A stretch of DNA of 64,000 nt. Origin: Syntrophomonadaceae bacterium (GTDB taxonomy: Bacteria; Bacillota; Dethiobacteria; DTU022). How positions within the stretch are numbered: the first letter of the stretch is position 1; each line of letters opens with the position of its first letter. Both the position numbers and the translations under genes were made by a program. Below, in pieces: positions 43,113 to 53,285 of the stretch. Under the pieces are notes generated by a model. It had not been told where the DNA came from, ran no database searches, and saw only the letters and a list, made by a program, of their open reading frames with translations. The stretch covers positions 1-64,000 of the forward strand of contig SKMK01000017.1 of assembly GCA_007121075.1 (NCBI GenBank), written 5' to 3'.

Positions 43113-44378
43113 CTATTCCACCTCCACCACCAGTTCTCCGTTTTTTACAACTGAGCTGATTAAGTTCGAGCCGTAGCGGTAAGCCAGGTATTCGTAATTA
43201 GGCGCATCAAAGAGGGTCAGGTCCGCTTTTTTACCTTCCTCCAGGCTACCTACCTCCTTCTCCCGGCCTAAGGCATGAGCAGCATTGATCGTAATTGCAT
43301 TGATCACTTCCGGGGGCGTCATTCGCAGGTAAAGGCAGGCAATATTGATGATCAACTGCAGGTTGTTGTTTGGCGAACTGCCCGGGTTAAAATCGGTAGC
43401 CAGGGCCAACGAAACACCGGCTTCAATCATCCTCCGCGCCGGAGCGTAATGGTCCTCGCACAGGTAAAAGGTGGTTCCAGGCAAGATTACTCCAATGACG
43501 CCGGCTGAAGCCATTTTTTCTATACCCTGATCAGAAATTACCAGGAGATGGTCGGCTGAAACCGCTCCCAGTTCGGCGGCCAATTCAGCCCCGCCCAGGG
43601 GTGCAATTTCATCGGCGTGCATTTTAAGGCCCAGCCCCTTTTCCCTGGCTGCTTCCAAAACCTTTCTGGACTGTTCCACTGAAAAAACACCTTCTTCGCA
43701 GAAAACATCGCAGAAGCAGGCCAGGTTTTGCTCAACCACCTGCGGAAGCATTTCTTCGATAATCAGGTCGACGTAACGGTCCGGTTCTTCTTTGTATTCT
43801 TTCGGCACAGCGTGAGCGCCCAGGAAGGTCGGTACCAAATCAAGCGGCTGGGACCGGCCCACATCCCGGACTGCTTCCAGGGTTTTCAATTCAGCTGCTG
43901 TCGAAAGGCCGTAACCGCTCTTTGCTTCGGCCGTAGTTGTCCCCTGGGCCAGCATCTGGCGGCAGTATTCAATCCCGCTTTGGACCAGCTCTTCTTTTGA
44001 AGCAGCCCTGGTTGCCTCCACGCTGCTCAGGATCCCTCCGCCCCGGGCCAGGATTTCCAGGTACGGAACTCCCTGCAGTTTCAGGGACAGCTCGTGCTCA
44101 CGAGACCCGCCGAAGACCACGTGGGTATGGGGATCGACCAGCCCGGGCAGAACCACTTTCCCGGCGGCATCCACTTCCTGCATCCCCCGGGCAGGGGTTA
44201 TTTTTTTAAGCACTTCAGGGGTGGAGCCCACCGCCAAAATTTTATCGCTGCCAATAGCCACGGCTCCGTTTTCGATCACTGTCACTTTCCCCAGGCCTGC
44301 CCCGGTCAGGGGCTTGTCCGATGCCCCCCGGGAAGTTACCACCTGGCCGGCATTTTTAATTAACAATGTCGTTTTCAT
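43113..44378 (-). CDS. hutI: Imidazolonepropionase
   Basis: This 421-residue amidohydrolase has the metal-binding motif GLVDPHTHVVFGGSREHE, with KSGYGLS, LGAHAVP, KMHADEIAPLGG and the Asp in ALATDFNPGS, all typical of HutI. It opens imidazolone-propionate to formiminoglutamate. Length and motifs match well. It lies between hutU and ftcD in pathway order on the minus strand. Confidence 0.95.
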   Translation of the reverse strand: MKTTLLIKNAGQVVTSRGASDKPLTGAGLGKVTVIENGAVAIGSDKILAVGSTPEVLKKITPARGMQEVDAAGKVVLPGLVDPHTHVVFGGSREHELSLKLQGVPYLEILARGGGILSSVEATRAASKEELVQSGIEYCRQMLAQGTTTAEAKSGYGLSTAAELKTLEAVRDVGRSQPLDLVPTFLGAHAVPKEYKEEPDRYVDLIIEEMLPQVVEQNLACFCDVFCEEGVFSVEQSRKVLEAAREKGLGLKMHADEIAPLGGAELAAELGAVSADHLLVISDQGIEKMASAGVIGVILPGTTFYLCEDHYAPARRMIEAGVSLALATDFNPGSSPNNNLQLIINIACLYLRMTPPEVINAITINAAHALGREKEVGSLEEGKKADLTLFDAPNYEYLAYRYGSNLISSVVKNGELVVEVE

Positions 44379-44466
44379 AGCAATAGTCCTTTCGACATCC
44401 AGCTGCTACCAGTTATCGTTACCTGAACGGGCCGGTGTCATTAAACCGGATCACCGCCTCTACATT

Positions 44467-46503
44467 TTAACGCCGACTCTTAAAAGTTTTCTCTACCAGG
44501 CTGTCCACCAGATCATTGTCGGCTACGTAGGGAAGGGTAATCTGATCTGTTTCACTGTGGTCCCGGTTGTATTCCACAGCAGTGGCAATCGAGTTGCTGT
44601 TACGGGCCCAGGCCCGCCTGGCCACGCCGCCCATAACATCCCAGGGCATGGCAGAGCTCAAGATTTGATCCGTTTTTTCACTGCCGTCCAGGATCATTCC
44701 GAAGCCGCCGTTAATAGCTTTGCCAATCCCGACCCCACCGCCGTTGTGCAGGGCCACCATCGACATGCCCCGGGCGGCATTACCGGCAAAACACTGCACG
44801 GCCATATCGGCCATCACATTACTGCCGTCTCTAATATTGGCCGTTTCACGGAACGGTGAATCAGTACCGCTAACATCATGATGATCACGTCCGAGCATGA
44901 TCGGCCCCACTTCACCTTTGCGGACCATTTCATTGAATATTAGGGCAATCCTGGTCCGTCCCTCGCAGTCCTGGTACAGGATCCGGGCCTGGGTTCCAAC
45001 AACCAGGTTGTTTTTATCGGCATCCCGGATCCAGACGTAATTATCACGGTCCTGTCCGCACCGGTCCGGATCAATGCATTCAATTGCCGCCCGGTCCGTT
45101 TTTCTCAAGTCCTCGGCGCTGCCGCTCAGGCAAACCCAGCGAAAGGGCCCGTAACCGTAATCAAACAGCTCCGGCCCCATGATATCTTCCACGTAAGAAG
45201 GAAATATAAAACCTTCTTTTTCGTCAATGCCGTTTTTTGATACCTCTTTCACTCCCGCGTCGAAAACCGCTTTTAGGAAAGAGTTACCGTAATCGAAAAA
45301 ATAGGTCCCCCGGCCGGTCAGTTCTCTGATCAGCTCAAAATGTGTCCGCAGTGACTGGTCCACCCTTCTCCTGAACTCAGCCCTGTCTTGCTGCAGGAGG
45401 GCAGTCCTTTCCTCGAAAGTAAGCCCCTGGGGGCAGTAGCCGCCGTCATAGGCGGCATGACTGGAAGTTTGATCGGACAGCAGGTCAATCCGGATCTTGT
45501 TTTTGACAGCATAGCTTAACAGGTCCACCACGTTTCCATGGTATGCAATGGAGAGCGGTTCTTGATTTCCGGCCGCCTTCCGGGCCAGCCGGAATACTTC
45601 TTCCAGGCTGTCTGACACCTTGCTGACCCAGCCCTGTTCATGCCTGGTTTTGATCCTGGAGTAATCTACCTCAGCAATTATACCTACCCCGTTTGCAATT
45701 TCCACCGCCTTCGGCTGGGCCCCGCTCATTCCACCAAGGCCTGAAGAAACAAAAATATAACCCCTCAAATCCTGGTGACCCCTGATCCCAAGCTGCTGCC
45801 TGCCGGCATTCAAGATGGTGTTAAAAGTCCCGTGCACAATTCCCTGGGGACCGATATACATCCAACCCCCGGCGGTCATCTGGCCGTAATTGGCCACACC
45901 CATCTGCTCTGCCACATTCCAATCCTCTTCATTGTCATACATCCCTACCATCAGAGCGTTGGTTATGATCACCCGGGGCGAATCGGGCCTGGAGCGAAAC
46001 AGGCCCAGGGGGTGACCGGATTCAACCACCAGGGTTTGATCTTCGGTTAATTCTTCCAGGTACTTTTTGATCAGGCGGTACTGAATCCAGTTCTGGCACA
46101 CCCGCCCGGTCTCCCCATAGGTAATCAGTTCGTAAGGGTACAGGGCCACATCAAAATCAAGGTTGTTGTCGATCATGACCTGGAAAGCTTTGCCCTCCAG
46201 GCATTTTCCTTTGTACTGGTCAACCGGGGCAGCTTTGATGTTGCCCGGGGGGCGGAAACGGTAACCATAGATCCGGCCCCTGGTGATAAGCTCATCTAAG
46301 AATTCGGGAGCCAGCTGCTCATGGTATTTTTTAGGAATATAACGCAGGGCGTTTTTCAAGGCTACTTCCGTTTGCTTTTGAGTGAGGGTAAAATCTCTCG
46401 CCGGCGCCCTGCGTACATTTTCTACAAATTCCGGATTTTCAAACCACCGGTTATCCATTTTTATTTTCATCGCCGCTCCAATTTGATCGCTCCCAAACAT
46501 CAA
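44467..46503 (-). CDS. hutU: Urocanate hydratase
   Basis: This protein has the urocanase NAD-binding block YGQMTAGGWMYIGPQGI and SGLGGMSGAQPKA, plus YHGNVVDLLSYA. It adds water to urocanate to give imidazolone propionate. At 678 residues it belongs to the long form (near 670) instead of the common 555-residue bacterial form, with extra sequence mainly at the ends and in the middle. It heads the hutU-hutI-ftcD operon. A thiourocanate- or methylurocanate-type substrate cannot be excluded, since a related enzyme acts in ergothioneine breakdown. The start codon lies behind AAAGGAG. Confidence 0.92.
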   Translation of the reverse strand: MMFGSDQIGAAMKIKMDNRWFENPEFVENVRRAPARDFTLTQKQTEVALKNALRYIPKKYHEQLAPEFLDELITRGRIYGYRFRPPGNIKAAPVDQYKGKCLEGKAFQVMIDNNLDFDVALYPYELITYGETGRVCQNWIQYRLIKKYLEELTEDQTLVVESGHPLGLFRSRPDSPRVIITNALMVGMYDNEEDWNVAEQMGVANYGQMTAGGWMYIGPQGIVHGTFNTILNAGRQQLGIRGHQDLRGYIFVSSGLGGMSGAQPKAVEIANGVGIIAEVDYSRIKTRHEQGWVSKVSDSLEEVFRLARKAAGNQEPLSIAYHGNVVDLLSYAVKNKIRIDLLSDQTSSHAAYDGGYCPQGLTFEERTALLQQDRAEFRRRVDQSLRTHFELIRELTGRGTYFFDYGNSFLKAVFDAGVKEVSKNGIDEKEGFIFPSYVEDIMGPELFDYGYGPFRWVCLSGSAEDLRKTDRAAIECIDPDRCGQDRDNYVWIRDADKNNLVVGTQARILYQDCEGRTRIALIFNEMVRKGEVGPIMLGRDHHDVSGTDSPFRETANIRDGSNVMADMAVQCFAGNAARGMSMVALHNGGGVGIGKAINGGFGMILDGSEKTDQILSSAMPWDVMGGVARRAWARNSNSIATAVEYNRDHSETDQITLPYVADNDLVDSLVEKTFKSRR

Positions 46504-47025
46504 ACCACTCCTTTAACGGCGCATTATCCCTATATTAATTAAGTTAACTACCTTGATGGTATCACATTACAAGCAAATTGCATGGTAAAAGCTTCATCTT
46601 TATTATATTTTCCATAGAATATGAAATGTACTTCCATGTCACACCGTTATTTCCTCCCCATTATTACTTGCACTGAAATGGTGCTCTGAAATGAAAAATA
46701 GTTAACCTGACGTGACAAATGCACTTCAATTAAACAGGCTTGGATCGACTCGAAGATTTATTGGCTTAAATTCGGAGCGAAAACAATTCTACCGGGAAGG
46801 CCATGGGTAGTGTAAACTTTAATTAGGTCTTAGTTTTAGGATTTCTTGTTAGTTTAACCAAGATGTGTTTTAATAAAAAAAACATATCAAGGGTGAACAG
46901 GTTTTTAAATTTAAAATATTACAGTGCCTTATTAAAAATTAAAAAGATTCACTTTTTTTGATATAGATTTTAACCTTTGCCATATCATCCAATAAGACCG
47001 GTTATAAAAGAAAAAAGGAGCAGTT
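46504..47025. other. Intergenic region between hutU and the AI-2E-type permease
   Basis: The 522 bases are A+T-rich without a convincing gene. On the minus strand a TATAAT lies near 46600 with a poor -35, possibly the hutU promoter. A TTGATA with a distant TATCAT near 46958-46990 could serve the permease. No NAG-triplet/terminator pair like that before hutH was seen, so the hutU operon may not be HutP-controlled. Confidence 0.35.
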
Positions 47026-48138
47026 ATGTGGGAATCAAAACTGTTTAAAACCGGAGTCGGCATTTTGCTTTTATTTTTAATTATCTACATGGGTACCCAG
47101 ATTTCTTTTATCTTCCGCCCCATCGTAGTCGCATTCGAGGCTCTTTTCATATCTTTTTTAGTTTCAGGGGTTCTTTATTATTTTACAATCCCTTTTGTCG
47201 ATTGGATGCACGGTCGCAGGATCCCCCGGCCGCTGGCCATACTGATCGTCTTCCTGTTGATCGTCGGCCTGCTGGCTATCTTGTTTTTTGCCATCGGCCC
47301 GGTCATTCAGGCCGAATTTATCAAACTGGCCGAACGGATCCCCGCGGGGATCAGGGAAATACAACAGATCATCATGGAACTTGAAGAAAGCGCTATTCTG
47401 GCTGCCTTGCTCGACCTGGAAGCCCTGGATGTAGATGAAATAATCGACAACCTGGCCGGGATAGTAAGCAGGGCCATCTCCCAGGTTGCTGTAAGCGTTG
47501 CTTCGGTGGTTGACTTCATAACCGAAGTGTTCATAACCATTATCATTATCCCTTTCCTGCTCTATTATATGCTTAAAGAGAAAGGCGGGAGTTTTATTGC
47601 TAACCTGGTCGATCGCCTCTCACCCGAAGAATACAAAGATAATGTTAAAAGCGCCCTGTCCGAAATGAACAAACTCCTGGGTACCTACGTGCAGGGTTTG
47701 GCCATCGTCTGCCTTTTCGTGGGAATTCTCGCTTACATCGGCTTTTCAATCATTGGCCTCGAATATGCCATGCTCCTGGCCATGTTTATACTGGTAACCA
47801 ACATTATCCCCTTTTTGGGGCCTTTTATCGGTTCTATTCCCGCCGTTATCGTCGGTTTGCTCGATTCACCTTTAACTATGCTTTTGGTTATTATCGTCAT
47901 TGTTGTCGTCCAGCAAATGGAAAGCTTGATCATATCACCGCAGGTAATGGGACGCAGGATGGCCCTGAGCCCCCTGACAATTATCCTCTTAGTCCTTGTA
48001 GCCGGACGACTGGGCGGCCTGCTTGGTATAATCCTGGCCATACCAACCTTTACCGTTTTGAAGATTATTGTCAATCATTTCTTTGAATATATTAAACCGC
48101 TGAAAAAACCAGCCGACCGATCGCCAACCGGCACCTGA
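47026..48138 (+). CDS. AI-2E family transporter (PerM/YdiK/TqsA type)
   Basis: This 370-residue membrane protein has about seven to eight hydrophobic segments with a soluble stretch (residues about 100-150) and the family motifs PFLLYYMLKEKG and NIIPFLGPFIGSIPAVI near residue 255. Members export autoinducer-2 or work as sodium/proton antiporters; the latter would suit a salt or alkaline habitat but is only a guess. The ATG follows AAAAAGGAG. It is monocistronic. Confidence 0.87.
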   Translation: MWESKLFKTGVGILLLFLIIYMGTQISFIFRPIVVAFEALFISFLVSGVLYYFTIPFVDWMHGRRIPRPLAILIVFLLIVGLLAILFFAIGPVIQAEFIKLAERIPAGIREIQQIIMELEESAILAALLDLEALDVDEIIDNLAGIVSRAISQVAVSVASVVDFITEVFITIIIIPFLLYYMLKEKGGSFIANLVDRLSPEEYKDNVKSALSEMNKLLGTYVQGLAIVCLFVGILAYIGFSIIGLEYAMLLAMFILVTNIIPFLGPFIGSIPAVIVGLLDSPLTMLLVIIVIVVVQQMESLIISPQVMGRRMALSPLTIILLVLVAGRLGGLLGIILAIPTFTVLKIIVNHFFEYIKPLKKPADRSPTGT

Positions 48139-48455
48139 CCATCTGATTTTTAATCGGAACAATAGATTAATACCGCGGCTCTGAAAGCCTTTTAATGGCC
48201 AAAATGTCAAGCAGGGACCAGGTCAGGAATTTTAAACCCCGTACCAAAGAACCGGAAATGATTCTCCCGCAGAGCGCCATCCGGCCCTGAACAATACAGC
48301 TCGCTACCCTGGAGTTAATGGGCTGTTGCCTCGTATTCTTAAACGAGGCCGGTTATTTCCATCCCCTTAAACTTGTTTAAATCCAGGTCATAAGGCGCCG
48401 GGTGGGAGGTGTAATCTCTTTTAAAAAGCAGCCGCACAGCCGGGCGGCAAGGAGA
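48139..48455. other. Intergenic region, no gene seen
   Basis: The 317 bases hold no convincing gene. GCCTCG (48328-48333) and CGAGGC (48344-48349) form a short stem without a T-run, at most a weak terminator for the AI-2E-type gene. Confidence 0.3.
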
Positions 48456-48854
48456 TCAGGGCGTGCTGGAAACAATTAACCCGCTTTCACCATTATTCAA
48501 TATAACATGTGAGCCAACAGGGTAGGCAGCCAGGTTTTCCAGAAAAACATCTGTTACTTCAGGATCAAAGAGCTCCCCACTCCAGTTGTTTAACATTTCC
48601 CTGGCTTCATGGGGCGGGTAAGCCAAACGATAAGGCTTGTCCGATGTAAGGGCATCGTAAACATCAGCCACCATAATAATGCAGGCCAGGGAAGCAATTT
48701 CTTTCCTTTTAAGACCGCCGGGATAACCCTGGCCTCCATAACGCTCATGGTGATGGAGGATTATTTCGCCGATTCGCTCCGAGAACATCCTGGAACGACG
48801 AAAGATCTTGTAACCATCAACTTTTGTCCGGATCCTCGGGTTTTTTACTCTCAT
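48456..48854 (-). pseudogene. HD-GYP domain gene, N-terminal part missing
   Basis: The 132 residues match only the C-terminal two-thirds of an HD-GYP phosphodiesterase: ILHHHERYGGQGYPGGLKRKEI carries the HHExxDGxGYP-like region (with a Gly in place of the Asp), then VADVYDALTSDKPYR. The HD pair and the upstream helices are absent, and no good ribosome binding site precedes the ATG. It is most likely a remnant. It lies 33 bases downstream of the homocysteine methyltransferase-like gene. Confidence 0.65.
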
Positions 48855-48887
48855 GCCAAAACCATTTAAGCTGTACCAGGGCCAGTA

Positions 48888-49757
48888 TCAACTTTCCAGC
48901 ACCTTTACCACGGCTTCAATATGGCCCGGGGTGGTCCCGCAGCAGCCGCCTATGATTGAAGCGCCATTTTCAAAACACTTTAAAACCCCCCGCGCGTATT
49001 GATCCGGATCCATGTCATACCTGGTTTCGCTCCCCACCAGTTTGGGCTTGCCGGCATTAGGTTGGATAATCAGGGGAAGAGAAGTAGCCTTCCGGTAAAT
49101 AGCGGTGATGACAGCCATATCCTCGGGGTCCAGATCGCCGCAGTTAGCACCCACTGCCGCTGCGCCGTACTTTTCGGCAAAGGCAGCTGCATCGGCCGCA
49201 GTGCTGCCCATTATGGTCCGGCCCCCCTTTTGAGTCGTTGTATACGCCAAGGACAGCACCAGCGGCAGGGTGGTTTTATCCTTACAGGCTTTAAGGGCGC
49301 ATTCCGCTTCGCGCAAATCGGTAAAAGTTTCAATGATTAAACCGTCCACATTTGCATCGGCCAGGATTTCAGCCTGCTCCGCATAATTATCGTAAAATTG
49401 CTCTTCAGTGAAAGTGCCATAGGGCTGTAGAAGCTGTCCTGTCGGGCCGACATCACCGAATACCATTTTTTCCGGACCGGCTGCCCGCCTGGCCAGGCTG
49501 ACCCCGGCCTGGTTGACTTCTTCTACATCTATTTCCAAACCACGCGATTCAATATTAATCCTGTTCATGGTGAAAGTATTGGTAATTAAAATATCAGCTC
49601 CAGCTTCGATGTATTCCCTGTGGATCTCAATTACAGCTTGAGGGTCGTTCAGGTTGCTCACTCCGCTCGTATCACAACCCCGGGCAGCCAGAAGGGACCC
49701 CATTCCCCCGTCAAAAAATACTACCTTTTTCTCTTGCCGCAGTTCATCAAAAGTCAT
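48888..49757 (-). CDS. Homocysteine S-methyltransferase-domain protein
   Basis: This 289-residue protein equals the N-terminal domain of MetH or betaine-homocysteine methyltransferase. It has FFDGGMGSLLAARG at the start and the zinc ligands in VGANCGD (near residue 205) and IIGGCCGTTP (near residue 272). No folate or cobalamin domain follows, so it is a stand-alone enzyme that methylates homocysteine or a similar thiol from an amine or corrinoid donor. It is not near the MttB-like genes, but could take methyl groups from betaines (inference). Such stand-alone forms are common in Clostridia. Confidence 0.85.
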   Translation of the reverse strand: MTFDELRQEKKVVFFDGGMGSLLAARGCDTSGVSNLNDPQAVIEIHREYIEAGADILITNTFTMNRINIESRGLEIDVEEVNQAGVSLARRAAGPEKMVFGDVGPTGQLLQPYGTFTEEQFYDNYAEQAEILADANVDGLIIETFTDLREAECALKACKDKTTLPLVLSLAYTTTQKGGRTIMGSTAADAAAFAEKYGAAAVGANCGDLDPEDMAVITAIYRKATSLPLIIQPNAGKPKLVGSETRYDMDPDQYARGVLKCFENGASIIGGCCGTTPGHIEAVVKVLES

Positions 49758-49885
49758 TGCCCACCAATCCTTCCGGAAAAGTTGTTTGTTTACCTGTTTA
49801 CTCTTAATGCTAACCTGCTGCCAGCTTCCACAATCTGTCTAATGCACTTATTATAGCAATTATTCCTGTAAGCATATAAAAAAAG

Positions 49886-50755
49886 TTAAACGGACAGTCT
49901 CCGGCTCTGCTCAGCCGGGTATTCCATAAATTCCTGCGTGGTAGCAATTTCAAGCCCCCTGGCCCTCAGCCCATCAATAATCGGTCCCAGCGCTTCGACT
50001 GTCGGTTTCCTGTTTGCACCTTCACTGCTCAAAAGGGAACCGCTGTCGTGAAACAGGATTATATCACCACCCTTAGCTCTTTCAACGACCCGCCTGGTTA
50101 TTGAAGCTTTGCTGGCCCGGGATTGCCAGTCCTGGGAAGAAAGGCTCCACAATACCAGTTCCTGGCCGAGCAGCTTGGCAATCCGGCGCATCCGCATATC
50201 ATACAGCCCTCTTGGAGGTCTTAAATACTGAGGGTACGCACCGGTCGTCTGTAGAATAACCAGGTTGGTCCGCATAATCTGGGCAGCCAGCTGGGGCGGT
50301 GGTGAGTTGGGAACCGTGATATGTCCGTAAGTATGGTTGCCAGCTTCATGTCCTTCTTCGATAATTTGTTTGGCTATTCCAGGGTATTTCTCTACATGGC
50401 TGCCGACCATAAAAAAAGTGGCTTTGACCCCTTTTTCGGCCAGGACTTTCAGGATGTCAGGGGTATACTCCCGGCTCGGCCCGTCATCAAAAGTCAACAC
50501 CACCTTGTTTCCAGCAGAAGGTCTGCGGCGGATAATATCGGTCTGGATCCCGAAGCCATGGTAAACATAGTAGTAGGCTATGCCCATCAGCAGGGCGGCT
50601 GAAATAATAACAGTACCCGACCACAGAAGTATTTCGCTGATCCTGGCAATAGGGACCAGGTATGCAATTAGCCTGGTAGTATAGTAACTGATCACAACAG
50701 ATCCAGATACAAAAATCATCATGATCAGGCCTCTTACAAATAAATCAACAAACAA
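49886..50755 (-). CDS. Polysaccharide deacetylase (NodB domain), membrane-anchored
   Basis: This 289-residue protein has two N-terminal hydrophobic segments and then a NodB deacetylase domain. TFDDGPSREYTPDIL holds the catalytic Asp and a metal Asp, HEAGNHTYGH the two metal His residues, RPPRG the Arg, and IILFHDSG the C-terminal His. It would deacetylate peptidoglycan or another N-acetylglucosamine polymer outside the membrane. It precedes the GH63-like gene on the same strand by only a small gap, in reverse order. Confidence 0.88.
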   Translation of the reverse strand: MFVDLFVRGLIMMIFVSGSVVISYYTTRLIAYLVPIARISEILLWSGTVIISAALLMGIAYYYVYHGFGIQTDIIRRRPSAGNKVVLTFDDGPSREYTPDILKVLAEKGVKATFFMVGSHVEKYPGIAKQIIEEGHEAGNHTYGHITVPNSPPPQLAAQIMRTNLVILQTTGAYPQYLRPPRGLYDMRMRRIAKLLGQELVLWSLSSQDWQSRASKASITRRVVERAKGGDIILFHDSGSLLSSEGANRKPTVEALGPIIDGLRARGLEIATTQEFMEYPAEQSRRLSV

Positions 50756-50819
50756 TTCAAATCCTCCTCGACAGATAAGATCCCCGGCAGCTGAATACTT
50801 CGTCGCCGGATAGCTTTAA

Positions 50820-53285
50820 TCAAGCGGAACTAATTTTTCCGGATTGGGCAAAAGGCCGCAATTGGTAATTGGTATTTAGCTTGACCCGGTAGCTTTCACC
50901 CCGCCAGGTAAATTCTATAGTGCAGTTCTGATCAAAGCAGCCAGCCGGGTTTTCAAACCGCAGGTTCAAAAGAGAAGATTCTAAAAGCGGCCTGCCGTCA
51001 TTGCTCTTCAGGATTAATTTCGGTACATTGTAGGCGTGTTCTCCATATACATTCACTTTTAAGATCGCATCCTGCGGCGACTCTTCAACACTAGGCGGTG
51101 ACAGCTCCGGCATGCGGTTAAAAGTGGTCGCCCACTGGACATGGCCGCTCAGCTCTTTTGTATCCTCAAACAGGTAGCGGAAATGCTGGTAACGGCAGAA
51201 AACGATCTGGGTCGCCCATGCTGAAGACATACCAAACTGCATTACCGCAGGGTCACCCGGGCCGCGCGAACTCCAGCCAATCTCACCTGTCTCCCCGTTA
51301 TAGGTTTCATAAAGCCCCTGCGAATTATAAAGGGTGCGGATTACCCGCTTGTGCAGCTCCCGGGCTTCATCCGCATAACCAAAGCGATGCAGCACCTCCA
51401 GGGCGGTATAATTGTTAATCATCCAGATCTGCCCGCGCCAGTAATAGCCATCTTTTCGGCTGTTATATGATTTATCGTCAAAAGCGACGCTCGGTATACC
51501 GTGCATACCCCAAAATTTATTGGGATTGAGGAGATATTTTTCAATTACAGCGCGGACCTTGTCAAGGCTTGCTGTCGCGCCGACAAAAGCCGGCCACCAG
51601 ACCGAAGGAGTAATAACCTCAATAAATTTTCCATTGCGAAGATCAAGCCAGGCTTCGTGATCCGAATTCCACAACTCGCTGTCAATCCTTTCCTTTAATT
51701 CGCAGCCTCGCTTCTGGTACTCGTCGGCCTCTTCTTCCAGCCCGGCTTTCCGGCACAGGTAGGCAACGTTAATATAAGACTGGAAAATCCAGCAGTTAAG
51801 ATCCACTGCGCTGAAAAAGCGAGGGACCAGACCTATAATAAAACTGGGCAAAAAGCTGGGCGGGTAAAACCGCGGGCTGTCATCAAGCCCCGATTCCAAA
51901 CCATTGATGTAGGAGAAAAAACCATTTTTGAGCTTCCTGCTTTCTTCCCACCAGGAAAGGTTTTCTCGCAGGGGTGGCAGGACCTGCTCCAGGAACAGCC
52001 GTTTTGCCCCGGGATCCCTGAAACGTTCATAAACCCTGACCGCCGCCCAGGATTGGAGAGGAGGCTGGGAGTAAAAATCAAGGACCCCGCGGAGCTGATC
52101 GTCGAGCTTGCTCGGAATCAGGTTGCACTGGGTTCCGGATAAAAAGGTAATCCCTCTTATTTTCAGCTTAAAGCGGGCTTCACGGGGAGCAAAGAAATTG
52201 CCTTCAAGCTGGGTCAACAACACCTCGCCTGCTTTGGGGGGGTTCCACTCACTCAGGCCCAGGACATGCTGAGGAGTATCCCATCCCCAGATAAACGGAA
52301 AATATACTTTTGCCGGGACAGAGCCCCACCCTTTCATTTTTCCCCGGGGAAAATATAGGTTGTTTTGAAGCGCCCAGGCGGCCAGCTTCAAGGTGGTCCT
52401 GGCCGATTCCCTGGCCGATTCGTAAGGCACGGGTAGCCTTTCCTCAAAACGGGACCAGCGTTGTTTTGAACAGGCTTTTAACCGGTCCAAATTACGGTGA
52501 GCCCTCTCGGCCCTTTCAACCACCCTGCTGTCTCCGTCGGCAGAAAAAGATATAACCACCGACCAGCTTAATTTTTGGCCGGGTTTTAACTCAGCCCATT
52601 CAGCCTGTATTTCTTTCCTGCCAGCGTAACCACCAGTTGAAGGCAGAAAATATGCGTACATTTTCAATCCAGGCAGACGGTGATAGCTCGACAGCTGGAT
52701 GCCGCGCCCCTTTTTTTTGAAAAAAGTAAACCCGTTAAAATGGGGGTAGGGATTTTCCAGGTCGCGTCCGCGGATGGGCAGTAAAAAAAAGGCCGGTTTG
52801 ACCCTGGCCGGTTCATTCTTTACTTCACCGGTTGCTTCCCATTCGGTTTCTAATACGGCCAGGTTAGGCTGAATAAAAAACAGCCTGCTGTTCAGGAGAA
52901 AGTTTCCATCACGGGCTTCTTCTTCGACAAAGTATGGATGAAAGCAAACTTTCCTTGATTGCGGGGTTTTAAAATAAACGCTGCCGTTATCGCTGTGCAG
53001 GCAGGCGGCAAAATCGTACAGGCGCCCGGCGCCAAAAGAAGCCACGGTGGCAAAAAGGGCGCTGCAGGCAGCCGGCCTCTTATCGGGAACTGCCTTGAAT
53101 CCACAATGACTGCCCAGGTCGCTTAAAGGCGAACCGCTGGTAGTCCCAACAATGTAATTCGGCGCGCCTGTGCATTCGGCAAAGAATTTCACCGGCCGGA
53201 TCAGGTTTTGCAACTGCCTGCTGTAGACAAACCAGATCAACAGCAGCACTAACAAAACAATTGGTATTATATACAGTTCAAACAT
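50820..53285 (-). CDS. GH63-like glycoside hydrolase with N-terminal membrane anchor
   Basis: This 821-residue protein opens with a hydrophobic segment (residues about 5-20) without a cleavage site, followed by a beta-rich N-terminal domain and an (alpha/alpha)6 barrel. The barrel has FIWGWDTPQHVLGLSEW near residue 335 and YYWRGQIWMINNYTALEVL near residue 640, as in mannosyl-oligosaccharide glucosidase-like and trehalase-like enzymes. Acidic residues in these two regions are the likely catalytic pair. The substrate could be alpha-glucosides or glycans. It is the longest protein in the window. The start is an ATG with GGTATG-like upstream bases only. Confidence 0.8.
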   Translation of the reverse strand: MFELYIIPIVLLVLLLIWFVYSRQLQNLIRPVKFFAECTGAPNYIVGTTSGSPLSDLGSHCGFKAVPDKRPAACSALFATVASFGAGRLYDFAACLHSDNGSVYFKTPQSRKVCFHPYFVEEEARDGNFLLNSRLFFIQPNLAVLETEWEATGEVKNEPARVKPAFFLLPIRGRDLENPYPHFNGFTFFKKKGRGIQLSSYHRLPGLKMYAYFLPSTGGYAGRKEIQAEWAELKPGQKLSWSVVISFSADGDSRVVERAERAHRNLDRLKACSKQRWSRFEERLPVPYESARESARTTLKLAAWALQNNLYFPRGKMKGWGSVPAKVYFPFIWGWDTPQHVLGLSEWNPPKAGEVLLTQLEGNFFAPREARFKLKIRGITFLSGTQCNLIPSKLDDQLRGVLDFYSQPPLQSWAAVRVYERFRDPGAKRLFLEQVLPPLRENLSWWEESRKLKNGFFSYINGLESGLDDSPRFYPPSFLPSFIIGLVPRFFSAVDLNCWIFQSYINVAYLCRKAGLEEEADEYQKRGCELKERIDSELWNSDHEAWLDLRNGKFIEVITPSVWWPAFVGATASLDKVRAVIEKYLLNPNKFWGMHGIPSVAFDDKSYNSRKDGYYWRGQIWMINNYTALEVLHRFGYADEARELHKRVIRTLYNSQGLYETYNGETGEIGWSSRGPGDPAVMQFGMSSAWATQIVFCRYQHFRYLFEDTKELSGHVQWATTFNRMPELSPPSVEESPQDAILKVNVYGEHAYNVPKLILKSNDGRPLLESSLLNLRFENPAGCFDQNCTIEFTWRGESYRVKLNTNYQLRPFAQSGKISSA

